Shown: piece by piece, positions 53,143-63,100 of the stretch
Position numbering within the stretch: the first letter of the stretch is position 1
Layout: every line of letters starts with the position of its first letter
Assembly: GCA_037039685.1 (NCBI GenBank)
Contig: JAWNGF010000015.1
Coordinates: 201,001-265,000, forward strand
DNA from: Ceratobasidium sp. AG-K
Lineage: Eukaryota > Basidiomycota > Agaricomycetes > Cantharellales > Ceratobasidiaceae
Direction: 5' to 3'
Length of the DNA: 64,000 nt
The notes under the pieces: model-generated
Databases searched by the model: none
The model's input: the letters and a program-made list of their open reading frames with translations, nothing else
What the model was told of the DNA's origin: nothing
Translations under genes and position numbers: made by a program

Positions 53143-54495
53143 ATGTCAAGAGCCCCATCACCTAGTCAAGGGGGATTTACCCAAATCTCAGCAACATCCG
53201 GACCCGAGGTAGTTGCACATGCAATCAATGCCTTAATAGACAAAGTACAAAAAATTAATGGTCATATTAATGCCTTAAACGGTATTACCTCTACCCTAGA
53301 ACAGGGGATTGACAATAACATTGCAGATATCCACGCAATTCAAAATCAAACGGCACAAATTGCACCCCTTCACCAATTAATGAATGCAGTGTCTCAGTCA
53401 CTCGCAAACCTAGGGGCAACACCCTCCACCACTGCGTCAACAACCACCCCAGGATACAAACTCAAAATGCATCCCCCAGAAGAATTTTCTGGAGAGGTAG
53501 ATAAATTTGACGAGTTTAAGTTGCAATGTACCTTGTACATAAATCATACGTCGCCACAAGCAACCACAGAACAAAAAATCACATATATCATGGGTTATTG
53601 CAAGGGGCCTGCCTATGTATGGATGCAACCTGGAATTGATGTAGACACAGCAAGAAGAGGAGCAACAAATTGGCTACACGACATGGATGAATTCTGGAAC
53701 GAAATGCAAGCTAGGTTTGGCGATGTTCACAAGATCGACCGATATAGACAATTATACAAGAAATTGATCCAGAAGAGCTCGGTCCAAGATTATCTACGAG
53801 ACTTTGTCACTTATTCATCGGTACTCGGGTACACTGATCAAGTACTTCGTGATGATTTCTATGATGGTCTTAAAGATGAAATCAAGATGGCCATGGTGTC
53901 ACAGAACTTCAAACCCCATGAAGTGACAAGGACATTCAACCAAGTTCGCGAAAGAGCCCTGGAAATTGACTCCACGATGAATGCTATTAACGCACCAAAG
54001 AAGTTGCAAAGCCCACAAACCACCACTTCGAAACAAAGTACTTCCAAGACAACCCCAAGTACTCCAAACGCCTCACTAAGTCAAAGATTCAATGTAAACA
54101 ATCGAGTCTTTATGTCAAAACCTACAGGGGGGGTGCAATACGGCAAAATCTCAAGCATTACCCGAAACGCCAAGGGCCGTCCAGTTCCACAGATCTCCTG
54201 GGATGATGGGACAAAAGGAAATGTCCCTTTTGGAGCAATTCAAAGAGACACCCGAACCAGTAACCTCAACGCTCCTACCATCCAAACACCCAAACCGTCC
54301 ACTCCTGCTAAAGACCCTAATGCAATGGATCTTGATGGAAAAGGAAAAGGACCAATGATCTGCTTCACTTGCGGCGGCAAGGGACACTCAGCAAGAGTCT
54401 GTCCTTCTAAGAACACAGCGTCAGGGTTTGAAGCTCAGATTGAAGAAATCTCTTCAGACATTGAATCGGGAAAAGACGTCACCGAGGCTTATTAA
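53143..54495 (+). CDS. Element E gag, 450 aa
   Basis: The start is placed at MSRAPSPSQGGFTQIS (53143); the frame is open upstream to 53086. Residues 30-90 form a coiled-coil (AINALIDKVQKINGHINALN), then the capsid-type domain (YKLKMHPPEEFSGEVDKFDE, HDMDEFWNEMQARFGDVHKI, YRQLYKKLIQKSSVQDYLRD). A basic Ser/Thr-rich linker leads to a CCHC knuckle with C407, C410, H415, C420 (CFTCGGKGHSARVC). A segment around residues 320-365 (NNRVFMSKPTGGVQYGKISS, PQISWDDGTKGNVPFGAI) looks like a small Tudor/SH3-like barrel, an inference only. Ends TAA 24 nt after the slippery heptamer. Confidence 0.92.
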   Translation: MSRAPSPSQGGFTQISATSGPEVVAHAINALIDKVQKINGHINALNGITSTLEQGIDNNIADIHAIQNQTAQIAPLHQLMNAVSQSLANLGATPSTTASTTTPGYKLKMHPPEEFSGEVDKFDEFKLQCTLYINHTSPQATTEQKITYIMGYCKGPAYVWMQPGIDVDTARRGATNWLHDMDEFWNEMQARFGDVHKIDRYRQLYKKLIQKSSVQDYLRDFVTYSSVLGYTDQVLRDDFYDGLKDEIKMAMVSQNFKPHEVTRTFNQVRERALEIDSTMNAINAPKKLQSPQTTTSKQSTSKTTPSTPNASLSQRFNVNNRVFMSKPTGGVQYGKISSITRNAKGRPVPQISWDDGTKGNVPFGAIQRDTRTSNLNAPTIQTPKPSTPAKDPNAMDLDGKGKGPMICFTCGGKGHSARVCPSKNTASGFEAQIEEISSDIESGKDVTEAY

Positions 54496-54514
54496 GGAGC
54501 CAAGTACTCGGTGA
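54468..54514 (+). promoter_or_regulatory. -1 ribosomal frameshift signal of element E (gag/pol)
   Basis: GGGAAAA (54468-54474) in phase TCG GGA AAA, 4-nt spacer, then a perfect 8-bp stem TCACCGAG (54479-54486) with CTCGGTGA (54507-54514) and a 20-nt loop holding the gag stop. After a one-base slip the frame reads open from AGA CGT CAC through the pol ATG at 54531. Confidence 0.82.
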
Positions 54515-54530
54515 TATATTAGCTAGTAAT

Positions 54531-57500
54531 ATGGATGAACTAGAAATCATGTCAATATCAAATGAAAACCAATTATACCTTGATTTCACCGCTCATCCAC
54601 TAGCTACGGCTCCTGGTTCTAAGTCAGTTAACAGATCAAAAAGATTCTCTGGACAAGCACTTCTTGACTGCGGCGCAACCTCCTGTTTCATCAACCCTTC
54701 CCTAGCAAAAGAGGCAAACCTTCCCCTTTTCCAACACAAAAAACCCAAGACTCTGCGAGTTATAGACGGACGAGAAGTCTCGTCTGGAAAAGTCACCCAC
54801 TATACCAAATTTAAACTTGTCATGGGAACACATTCCAGCAAAATAGAATGTCATGTTACAAACATTGGAAGACACCCTATTGTACTCGGGATGTCATGGC
54901 TCAAGAAACATAACCCACAAATTAATTGGAAAAATAGGACAATTGCATACACAAGCGAATTCTGCTCGAAAAACTGCCTAAAAGTCCCATCTACGCTCCA
55001 AATCGCAGCAGAAACTACATTACCAGAGGAATACAAAGAGTTCGCAGATGTGTTCGACGAGTCCAGATTAGAAGAACTCCCACCTCACAGGCCAACTGAC
55101 ATTACGCTCGACCTCCTACCAGAAGCTAAACTAAAGCACGGCCCTATTTACAAAACATCCCCAGCTGAAGACAAAGAAATGAAGAAAGTACTAGAAACCC
55201 TTATCCAAAGGGGACACATTCAGATTTCTAAGTCTCCTTTGGCTTCCCCGGTTCTGTTTGTCAAAAAACCACATCCAGAAGATCCAAACAACCCAGAATT
55301 ACGCTTTTGCATTGACTACAGATATGTGAATTCGCTATGCAAATTCAACGCAAGTGGAATACCTCTATTGGACCAATGGTTAAGGGCCCTGGAAGGATTT
55401 GTCATTGGCACCACTCTAGACTTGGCACAAGGATTCCATCAAACCCAAATAGCAGCAGGCCATGAATGGAAAACAGCATTCAAAACTCAATACGGCATGT
55501 ATGAATGGAAAGTCATGCCCTTCGGTCTCAAAAACGCTCCATCAAGCTTCCAGTCCCTAATGAACTCTATATTCAGGGACATTATGGGGGTTTTCGTACT
55601 CGTATACATTGATGATATCTTTGTTTTTTCCAAACGAGTCGAAGATCATCCAGGACACGTGAAAGAGGTGCTAAGAAGACTAAGGGAACACAAGCTGATT
55701 GCGAAATTGAGGAAATGCAAGTTCCACCAGACCAAACTGGACTGGGTAGGATTGGTCATTTCCAATAAAGGAATCGAAACGGATCAGGAAAAGGTCACGG
55801 CGGCTATGAATTGGAAAGCTCCCAAAAATGTCAAACAAGTTCAAGAATTCCTAGGATTTGTCAATTTCTATCAAAGATTCATTCAAGACTTTGCCGGCAA
55901 AGCCAGACCTCTGTACAACCTACTTAAGAAGGATCAAAAGTGGCAGTGGACAAGCAAAGAACAAGAGGCCATGAATTCACTAAAAGAAGCTCTTAAAGTG
56001 GCACCTGTAATGATGCAGCCCGATCAGAATAAGGAATTTTTCCTCGAGACAGATGCGTCGGGATTTGCCACAGGAGCAGTTTTATCTCAGAAGGATGAAG
56101 AAGGGAAATTACACCCTGTAGCTTTTCTTTCTAAATCACTAAATCCGGCTGAGCGAAACTATGACATTTTCGACAAAGAACTATTGGCAATAATTAGAGC
56201 TTTCAAAGAATGGCGGCACTTACTTCAAGGCACAGAAAAAGCCATTCAAGTGATAACAGATCACAAAAATTTGGAATACTTCTCATCATCCAAACAATTG
56301 AATCAACGCCAAATCCGCTGGATGAATTTCTTGGTAGACTTCAACTTCCAAATCTTGTACAGGCCAGGAAGCCAAAACAAAAAAGCAGACATTCTCTCGA
56401 GGCGATATGACCTAGAACCTTTGGGGGGGGTAGAGAACCAAGTCCTCCTCAAACCAGACATTTTCATTTCAGCTATTACCCCTGACCAGGAGATTAACGA
56501 TCTAATCAGAGAAGCAATACTTGAAGATCCCAGATTGGAAGAAGCCCACAATAAGCTGAGAAACGGAGAAAAAGTCAAAGATTGGGAATACAGAGAAGGA
56601 CTCCTAATGTTCAAAGGGAAGATCTTTGTCCCCAAGGATGAAACCATCAGAAACCTGATATTGGAATCGTGCCATGACAATATTACAGCTGGGCATCCTG
56701 GACAAGCAAGAACATTAGAATTAGTCTCAAGAACTTACTACTGGCCAACCATGAAGAAATTTGTCAACTCTTATGTGTCACACTGCGAAACATGCATTCG
56801 AATTAAACCATCGAACCAACTCCCCACAGGACTACTGCGTCCTTTACATATCCCTGAGAGACCCTGGGAAGAGATCTCCTATGACATGATTGTAGGGCTC
56901 CCAGAATCAGAAGGATATGACGCAATCTTGACAGTGGTAGATCGGTTCTCCAAGATGGCACACTATCTCCCTTGCAAATCAACGGCCACAGCAGTAGACA
57001 TAGCCAATATCTTCATTGCAAACATTTGGAAACTTCATGGCACCCCAAAAGCAACAGTCTCGGATAGAGGATCCACTTTTAACTCAAAGTTCATTAGGCA
57101 TCTGTACAAACGGTTGGACGTAAAACCTACTTTCAGCACAGCCTACCATCCAAGGACAGACGGACAGTCAGAACGAGCAAACCAAGTCGTTGAAATCTTT
57201 ATCAGGGCTTTTGTCAACCATAGGCAAAACGACTGGGTGGCCCTGCTCCCTATGGCAGAATTTGCTTACAACAATGGAATCCAAGCATCCACTGGCAAAA
57301 CCCCTTTCCAAATCTGCCAGGGTTTCAACCCTAGAATGAACATCGGGGAAGAATCAGACTATACTGTTCCTGAAGCTGATGCCCATGCGGAATTCTTGTT
57401 GAAAGGATATGACGAAGTCAAAGCTGCCCTCATCCTAGCAAATCAGTCCTATAAATACTACTTTGATAAAGGAGCCAAAGAACCAGAAGAGATAAACCCA

Positions 57501-57929
57501 GGGGATAAAGTCTGGCTTAATCATCAGAACATTTCCACAGACAGACCCTCAGTAAAACTCTCCCACAAAGTTTTAGGCCCTTACAAAGTAATGGAAAAAG
57601 TAGGAACTCATGCCTTTAGACTGGAATTACCAAAATCAATGAAAGTTCATCCTGTCTTCCACGTCATGCTGCTCAAGAAATTCCACTCTGATCCCCACGG
57701 CCGCGAACCTGCTCAACCACCCCCTATTGTCACACAAGATGGAGAGGAAGAATGGGAAGTCGAAGAGATCCTTAATTCCAAGAAAATCCGCCGTCAACTC
57801 CACTATTACGTTAAGTGGAAAGGATACTCTCATGCAGACAACTCTTGGCAGTCAAAGGAAGATCTCAAGAACACCCCTGAACTGGTTGATAAATTTCACA
57901 AACTCCACCCCACCGCGCCAGGCCCTTAG
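54531..57929 (+). CDS. Element E pol, 1132 aa from its first ATG
   Basis: Protease ALLDCGATSCFINPSLA (D46; DCGA instead of DSGA). RT with LRFCIDYRYVNSLCKFNASG, TLDLAQGFHQTQI, KVMPFGLKNAPSSFQS and YIDD at residues 359-362. RNase H FFLETDASGFATGAVLSQ, DKELLAIIRAFKEWRHLL, ITDHKNLEYF. Integrase HHCC zinc site (CHDNITAGH..CETC), core aspartates and glutamate in ISYDMIVGLPES, VSDRGSTFNSKF and HPRTDGQSERANQV. C-terminal chromodomain EEEWEVEEILNSKKIRR, YYVKWKGYSHADNSW with the aromatic-cage positions kept. It is expressed as Gag-Pol by frameshift. No lesion seen, so the element could be active. Confidence 0.94.
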   Translation: MDELEIMSISNENQLYLDFTAHPLATAPGSKSVNRSKRFSGQALLDCGATSCFINPSLAKEANLPLFQHKKPKTLRVIDGREVSSGKVTHYTKFKLVMGTHSSKIECHVTNIGRHPIVLGMSWLKKHNPQINWKNRTIAYTSEFCSKNCLKVPSTLQIAAETTLPEEYKEFADVFDESRLEELPPHRPTDITLDLLPEAKLKHGPIYKTSPAEDKEMKKVLETLIQRGHIQISKSPLASPVLFVKKPHPEDPNNPELRFCIDYRYVNSLCKFNASGIPLLDQWLRALEGFVIGTTLDLAQGFHQTQIAAGHEWKTAFKTQYGMYEWKVMPFGLKNAPSSFQSLMNSIFRDIMGVFVLVYIDDIFVFSKRVEDHPGHVKEVLRRLREHKLIAKLRKCKFHQTKLDWVGLVISNKGIETDQEKVTAAMNWKAPKNVKQVQEFLGFVNFYQRFIQDFAGKARPLYNLLKKDQKWQWTSKEQEAMNSLKEALKVAPVMMQPDQNKEFFLETDASGFATGAVLSQKDEEGKLHPVAFLSKSLNPAERNYDIFDKELLAIIRAFKEWRHLLQGTEKAIQVITDHKNLEYFSSSKQLNQRQIRWMNFLVDFNFQILYRPGSQNKKADILSRRYDLEPLGGVENQVLLKPDIFISAITPDQEINDLIREAILEDPRLEEAHNKLRNGEKVKDWEYREGLLMFKGKIFVPKDETIRNLILESCHDNITAGHPGQARTLELVSRTYYWPTMKKFVNSYVSHCETCIRIKPSNQLPTGLLRPLHIPERPWEEISYDMIVGLPESEGYDAILTVVDRFSKMAHYLPCKSTATAVDIANIFIANIWKLHGTPKATVSDRGSTFNSKFIRHLYKRLDVKPTFSTAYHPRTDGQSERANQVVEIFIRAFVNHRQNDWVALLPMAEFAYNNGIQASTGKTPFQICQGFNPRMNIGEESDYTVPEADAHAEFLLKGYDEVKAALILANQSYKYYFDKGAKEPEEINPGDKVWLNHQNISTDRPSVKLSHKVLGPYKVMEKVGTHAFRLELPKSMKVHPVFHVMLLKKFHSDPHGREPAQPPPIVTQDGEEEWEVEEILNSKKIRRQLHYYVKWKGYSHADNSWQSKEDLKNTPELVDKFHKLHPTAPGP

Positions 57930-57939
57930 GAGGGGGTAA

Positions 57940-58355
57940 TGTCATGAGCTGACTAAGCTCAGACATTTTATTCCGATTTTATATCTTTTTTTCCGAACAC
58001 TTTCCTTTTTTGGTACAAATGTCCTCTGGCGCTTAAACTTGTATCATGTGATGTATTTGTCTTTTCATTTGATATTGGTGATGCTTCCGGAACTTCCAGA
58101 ATGTCGAGTCATGTCTCTTATCTCGCTTATCATCAGTTGTACTCGGCTTTCCCACACTGATAAATGATGACGTGGCACGATTCTCTCATGTATATAAACC
58201 CAGAGGTCAAGCCGGTTAACGACAAGGCTTGACCTCCTCTCCACTAGGACTTGCTCAATCAAACTCCTTAACTATCACAATTCCTTGGGTTCTAAGACTT
58301 GTCCAAGTCGAACCCCTTAACCTTTATATATACCTAATTGACCCAAGTCGGGACA
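57940..58355 (+). repeat. 3' LTR of element E (416 bp)
   Basis: Preceded by the polypurine tract ggagggggtaa (57929-57939). Differences from the 5' LTR: gcttCcgg/gcttGcgg, catcAgtt/catcGgtt, taacGac/taacAac. Confidence 0.95.
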
Positions 58356-58360
58356 GGGTT

Positions 58361-58738
58361 CCAGGATACACAGGCCGCCCTCCCACTCTGAGGCCTCAAT
58401 GGGGCGACGCATGGGACAAGAACTTTGAAGCAGACTTGGTGGATTGGAAGATGGAGCGGGGACGCTACCAGAGGGAGAAGTTCGAATGGAAGCCATTCTG
58501 GTGGCAGGAGAAGGACGCGGACGTGTTGGAATGGAAGGAGGTCGAGCCGGACGTACGACAATGGGACAAGGACCATGTGGAGGAGCAGGAGAGGGTCATG
58601 GACTGGTCCAAGGCGGACTGGACGGACGAGAAGACCTGGGAGAAGTGGGAGGAACACTGTGATGAACCAGGTAATACTGTGTTCAACCCCATCAACCTCA
58701 CGGAGGAAAAGGAGGACAAGGACTGCTGGGTGCAGTAG
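58361..58738 (+). pseudogene. Element D ORF3, C-terminal half
   Basis: Continues from 51404 as PGYTGRPPTLRPQWGDAW, then MERGRYQREKFEWKPFWW, MDWSKADWTDEKTWEKWEEH and PGNTVFNPINLTEEKEDKD, ending TAG before the polypurine tract aaggggggagtaa. INLT replaces the IDLT of A and B. The half would now be transcribed, if at all, from the 3' LTR of element E. Confidence 0.85.
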
Positions 58739-58783
58739 ATCAGCTCTTTCGGGTTCCCCTCAAGGACCTTAAGGGGGGAGTAA

Positions 58784-59260
58784 TGTCGTGAGCCATGCTC
58801 TCACCATTGGACTCACCTATGTCTCGTCCTCTCTCGTTGCTTGTACTTGTGTTTGTGTTTGTTCTTTGTTTGTCTCTCCCCCTATTTTCCTGCCGCATTG
58901 CCACCTTCTTGTGGTTATGTGTTACACTGTGTAATGCGGCTGTGCTTTGTACAAGTCATGTCTGTTCATACAGCATGACTCACACGGACACTCCTGACTG
59001 GCTACTTTGTATGACTCGTGTGGCTGCGCCTTGTATGACTTGGCCACTTGTTGAATATATATAGAAGACCAACAAGCCTGGTAACCCCAGCTTGTTTTGT
59101 CTTGTCTAACATCCCCTCTGAGTGACACTTTGAACCACCCCTACCCTCAAGAGCCTACAGACACTTAAGTGTGTTGCAGTTCAAGAGGTCACTTAGGTCT
59201 TAGTGCCGTCCACTCTCCATCATGGCTTGTCTCATAGCCACTAAGAAGAAGCCTACGACA
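58784..59260 (+). repeat. 3' LTR of element D (477 bp)
   Basis: Partner of 45063-45539; followed by CCAAG. All ten differences from the 5' copy can be written as CG in the ancestor, with TG in one copy and/or CA in the other. Confidence 0.93.
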
Positions 59261-59265
59261 CCAAG

Positions 59266-59440
59266 GCTTGGCGCGTCAGTTTGACTCGGCAGACTGGGGG
59301 AAGGCTCAACCGGCTCCTCTTCCTCATCACTCTCTACAATGTGACGAGCCTGCCACCTGCTCTCCCGAGACACACGCCTGCTCTGATCACGTCGAGATGA
59401 AGCATTCGACTTCACCCTAGGCTTCTTGACCTGCTTACCC
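59266..59440 (-). pseudogene. Acidic Ser/Arg-rich tail exon, probably the 3' part of the KDZ gene, interrupted by element D
   Basis: Minus strand reads KPRVKSNASSRRDQSRRVSR then HIVESDEEEEPVEPSPSLPS up to the target site of element D. The frame continues beyond D (45057 downward) as IARPAAALSPTFPLSKAALE to a stop at 44820. KDZ genes often end in such charged low-complexity tails, but splice links to the catalytic exons are not proven here. Confidence 0.45.
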
Positions 59441-59607
59441 TAGGTTGCGATGGTAAGTCAAAGCACGCGCGCCTCTCAGCTCAAACACAAAGAACAAGTC
59501 GATGTGCCTACCTGATTTGCAATCGATAATGTAGGGGGGGGGGTGTTTGCCTTGATTCTTTTAATAATTCTGGCACAACCCAAATATTCCGCTGCGTGAG
59601 ACATTTT

Positions 59608-59874
59608 TCAAAGTGCTTGGAGTGGTCCAGCAGGAACTACAAGAGCTCCTAGTCTCAAACGAGCCAATCTCACTAAATGGTCTGCGAGATGACTCACCCG
59701 TTCGTACCCTCCTGGGCCAAATACTTTATAATGCGCCCTCTCCCCTAACCTTGGGGCAATACCATTTGATGGCGTAGTTTTGTTGATGATTTTGTCAAGC
59801 ATTTTGTCAAGCATTTTGTTGGGAACACCATCAAGCATTTCTTTGAGCGTTTCGTCGGGCACATCATCAGACAT
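59608..59874 (-). CDS. Hypothetical 88-residue frame
   Basis: Minus-strand ATG at 59874, MSDDVPDETLKEMLDGVPNK followed by imperfect MLDK repeats and a basic C-terminus (LVRLARLRLGAL). No domain recognised. It may be an exon of the KDZ gene tail or chance; the DNA has a degenerate attttgtcaagc repeat at this place that accounts for the repeated residues. Confidence 0.25.
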   Translation of the reverse strand: MSDDVPDETLKEMLDGVPNKMLDKMLDKIINKTTPSNGIAPRLGERAHYKVFGPGGYERVSHLADHLVRLARLRLGALVVPAGPLQAL

Positions 59875-60189
59875 TTTGTCGATTATTTTCTGTAGTTCAC
59901 CAAGGCGCTCCCAAGATTATTATTGGATAGTCGATAAGCTAATGGAAGGCGCGTGGGTGTGGTGTCAAGTTGATGAATGCCAACCGCATGGCAAACACAT
60001 GTAGATTACCTGCAGGGTCCGGCCGGTTTCGATTTCAGCGCCCAACCTTAGTGGGGATCAATTAATTGAAGCGCGGAATGGAATATATATCATGATTAAA
60101 TAAAAGATTTAGATTGTCCGTTAACTGTGTGAGGGTTGTCAGATAAAACGTCAAGCGCACTTTGTTGTAGCTTAACTCGCACTTACCCA

Positions 60190-63100
60190 ATACGTTCTTC
60201 TCGAGCCAATTCCTACTCCATTGCAGTTCGACCGTCCCATCCTGTAATGGTAACAGTTAGTAAAATTGTCTTCTTATACGTTTGATCACTTGCATATAAT
60301 TGCTCACGGCAGACCATCAACATTTGAAGCGCGAGTTTTGCGTAAAACTTGCTTTGGCTAGATGCGTACGCACGCATGGCCAACGTAATCTCCGGTCACT
60401 CTGATTTCCATTTCCAGAGCTCCTCATAACACAAAAATGAGCAAATGGCCATTACCATTTCTTGTTTCAGTAATATGAGTTGCTCCTCCCACCGCCTGTA
60501 TCGCTCTCTAGACCTGAACCATTCGGTTTTAAGTGCTGGGAGCCAGTTAATGTCCGCGTGCAATAAACATTTAGTCAAGTTCTTACCTTGAACTTGCCAT
60601 TGCTCCACGTTGGGTGCTGCACTACTCCGCCATATCCATGGCATCGTAGTGTCACCATGTCCGACGGTCCCTGCGTAGGTAATGAAATACGTCTGGAGGG
60701 GGACCAGGTCCGAATCCTTCAGTTCCTCATAGTTCTGCTTGTCGGAATCCAAGGGTCCTAACTGAAGTAGTGCCTCGTATGAATTCATATAACGCCAGAG
60801 GGCCTTCTGGATTTTTTTGTGCTTGTTCTGTATTCCAGCTTCAGCTTGCGTTGTAGGACCCAGTCCCCGTTCACTCCCAGCCCCACGCTTGTCTTGGACT
60901 GCTTGGGCCTTGACACCAAGCAAGCGCTTGACCAATTCGAGTGACTTGTTGCACACAGCCTGCCTAAGCTCCAGCTTGACCTCGGCTAGCGATGATAGGT
61001 CTGGTGTCAATAGGATTGTCTCAGTCTTGTACAAGGATGGCATCCCTAGGTCAATGCCCTCGCTTTTGTCGTCTTCGTCATACAGGTAGCAAAGTCACGG
61101 ACCATCTGGTTCCAGGAGATCTTGCATGTGGAATTCTCCTCTCTTGAGGAACACCTGGATGCGATTGCGCAAGGTCAGTCGCATTGTATTTAGTGCATTT
61201 GCTCTTTGAGGGGTTGGCAAATCGCCAAGCTCCTCGGCTTCTTCATTGTAGTTACGACTAATGTATTGGTGTGATTAATCCACGAGGTCACGAATGAAGA
61301 TTGCCGCTGACATATTATGTTCAAGTTCAATCCCGTCTGAAAGCCATCGCACTGTGCCCGGTCTTCTCCCCACAGTACATGCAGTTGGCTCCTCCTTCTT
61401 ACGCTGCGCCTTTGCTGTCTCCTGAAACCCCCCTACGGATGGTCTGAGCCCAGTTCGTTTTCAGAATTTTAATTTAGGCTTACCTTTTTCCAACACCGGG
61501 TCCATCACCGGGCTAGTCCATTGTTTCCCATTCGGCATTTTGACTGGCTCCATTGACTCTTTTGCCCACGCCTCAGCCTTGTTTGCTCGGAAGGTGGATT
61601 CCAGAGCTTTGTGGTCAGCTTTTGTTTTCGCTAACATCCTTTTGGCTTCGTCATAGCGGGGAGACAAGGCTTCATCTTTTTAATACTTTAGTTTGTTAAT
61701 TTAGGCATGGATTGAATTGACTTACGTGCAGAGTAGTTCTTGTTGTCATTCCAATGTCGAATGATGTTATTCACACTGTCCGTGCAAAACCCTGGGCCTT
61801 GCTCGGACATACTACCAGACATTTGATTGATGTGCGCCCAAAATCGTTCTACACCTTCACCCTCTAGCCGTCCCACGTATGGCAAGTTGTTGAGGCAATA
61901 TCGTACGTAACAGTTGCGGTCGTGGCCTACCAGATGCCATTTCGGGACGGCGCCGATGAGATCAAGATCGCCAGGGATGGTGATTGACGATGGAAGAAGC
62001 TTGATACGTTGATGGAAGTTTGTAATGTAATGACACCAGACATTGTATGTTATCCCAATGGGGAGTGGGTCACTTCGGCGCTTAAGTATGTAAGCAATTA
62101 GCGAACCGAGCGCGTGGTCGGCATATGCAAAGCTTGATACAAAACAAAAATCGATTAGCAATAGAGCATTGAGATATAGGAACCAACACACCATTCCCCC
62201 TTGTAGAAATCTGAGGCGCCCCGAGGAAGGATGCACGAGTGACTTGTACAACTGAACATACCAACCCCGGTGACATCGCGCCTGACCCATCTGACGGACG
62301 TGACATTTCCCGCCTTATGGTTATCGCAGTCTGGCTTCTCCTACGTCAGATTAAAGTATCAATACATGTGTGTATAAACCATAAGTAGACGATACCTACC
62401 GCGCGCCTTGGCTGAGGAACCAACTCCGTCCAGAGCTTGTAGGCATCTTTAAGCGCAAAGTAAGCCTTGTTGTCCGATAAGCATACATTGTTCTGGTCAA
62501 CTTTCTTGCACTTCCAGACATTACATGCGTTTCCGTCGTAGCTAATCCATATCCGAAAATATACTCTGAGGAGTATAGTTATGTCAATGTACCGACTAGC
62601 TTGTGTCCGGGAATGTGACATACCGTTCCCTATCTAAGACCTCGTGCCACTCGAAATTAATGCCAGGCCAAGGGCGGCATACACAGTCAACGGCTTGGTC
62701 GCCAGGATGCACATCGATTTCGGGGTGAGCAGGAAAAATATGGCCAAACTGGCGAAGCAGTGAGAGGAGCATATAGCGACGGTGGGTCCACATAAGCTCG
62801 CGATAATGATCACCAACCTCGCTTGGGAACCCTGGTTTAGTAAAGGAGCTCAGAACTGCGTAGTACTTGTGGCCCGAAGTTCGCCCAACTGTGGTAAGTA
62901 GATCATACATCTCCAACAACGAGAAAGTGACGGCTGATTCTGGATGACAATGGGAGCAGGGGAAGAGACCAGCTTGTAGCAACTGGCATGTTTGAGGTAG
63001 ATGTCTCTTGCATGTACAGTAGCGCACCCGAATGGGCATAAAGCCGTTGAGATCAGCGACAAGCAGATTCCAACTGTCCGTGTTTGTCGTGAGCTAGCTC

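Larger units (their letters stand above)
51405..58355 (+). mobile_element. Ty3/gypsy chromovirus 'element E', 6951 bp, apparently intact gag and pol
   Basis: Two 416-bp LTRs (51405-51820 and 57940-58355), target duplication GGGTT (51400-51404 and 58356-58360). LTRs differ at about three positions, two at CpG, so it is the youngest Ty3 insertion here. It is a different family from A/B/D: gag, pol and LTR sequences are diverged, there is no ORF3, and a 1.3-kb leader with its own coding-like segment precedes gag. Confidence 0.96.
45063..59260 (+). mobile_element. Ty3/gypsy chromovirus 'element D', containing nested element E
   Basis: Plus-strand element with 477-bp LTRs (45063-45539 and 58784-59260), target duplication CCAAG (45058-45062 and 59261-59265). 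Gag has two TGA codons, pol one, and ORF3 is split by E. LTRs differ at ten positions, all at CpG-derived sites. Without E the element is about 7.24 kb. Confidence 0.95.

Noticed and set aside
58229..58738. Frame from the E 3' LTR into D ORF3 as a new fusion gene
   Set aside because: It has no ATG at its start; it is the ORF3 remnant read in from the LTR by chance.
28710..59260. Classical RIP as the source of the transitions
   Set aside because: Changes are at CpG and on both strands; the CpA preference of ascomycete RIP is not seen.
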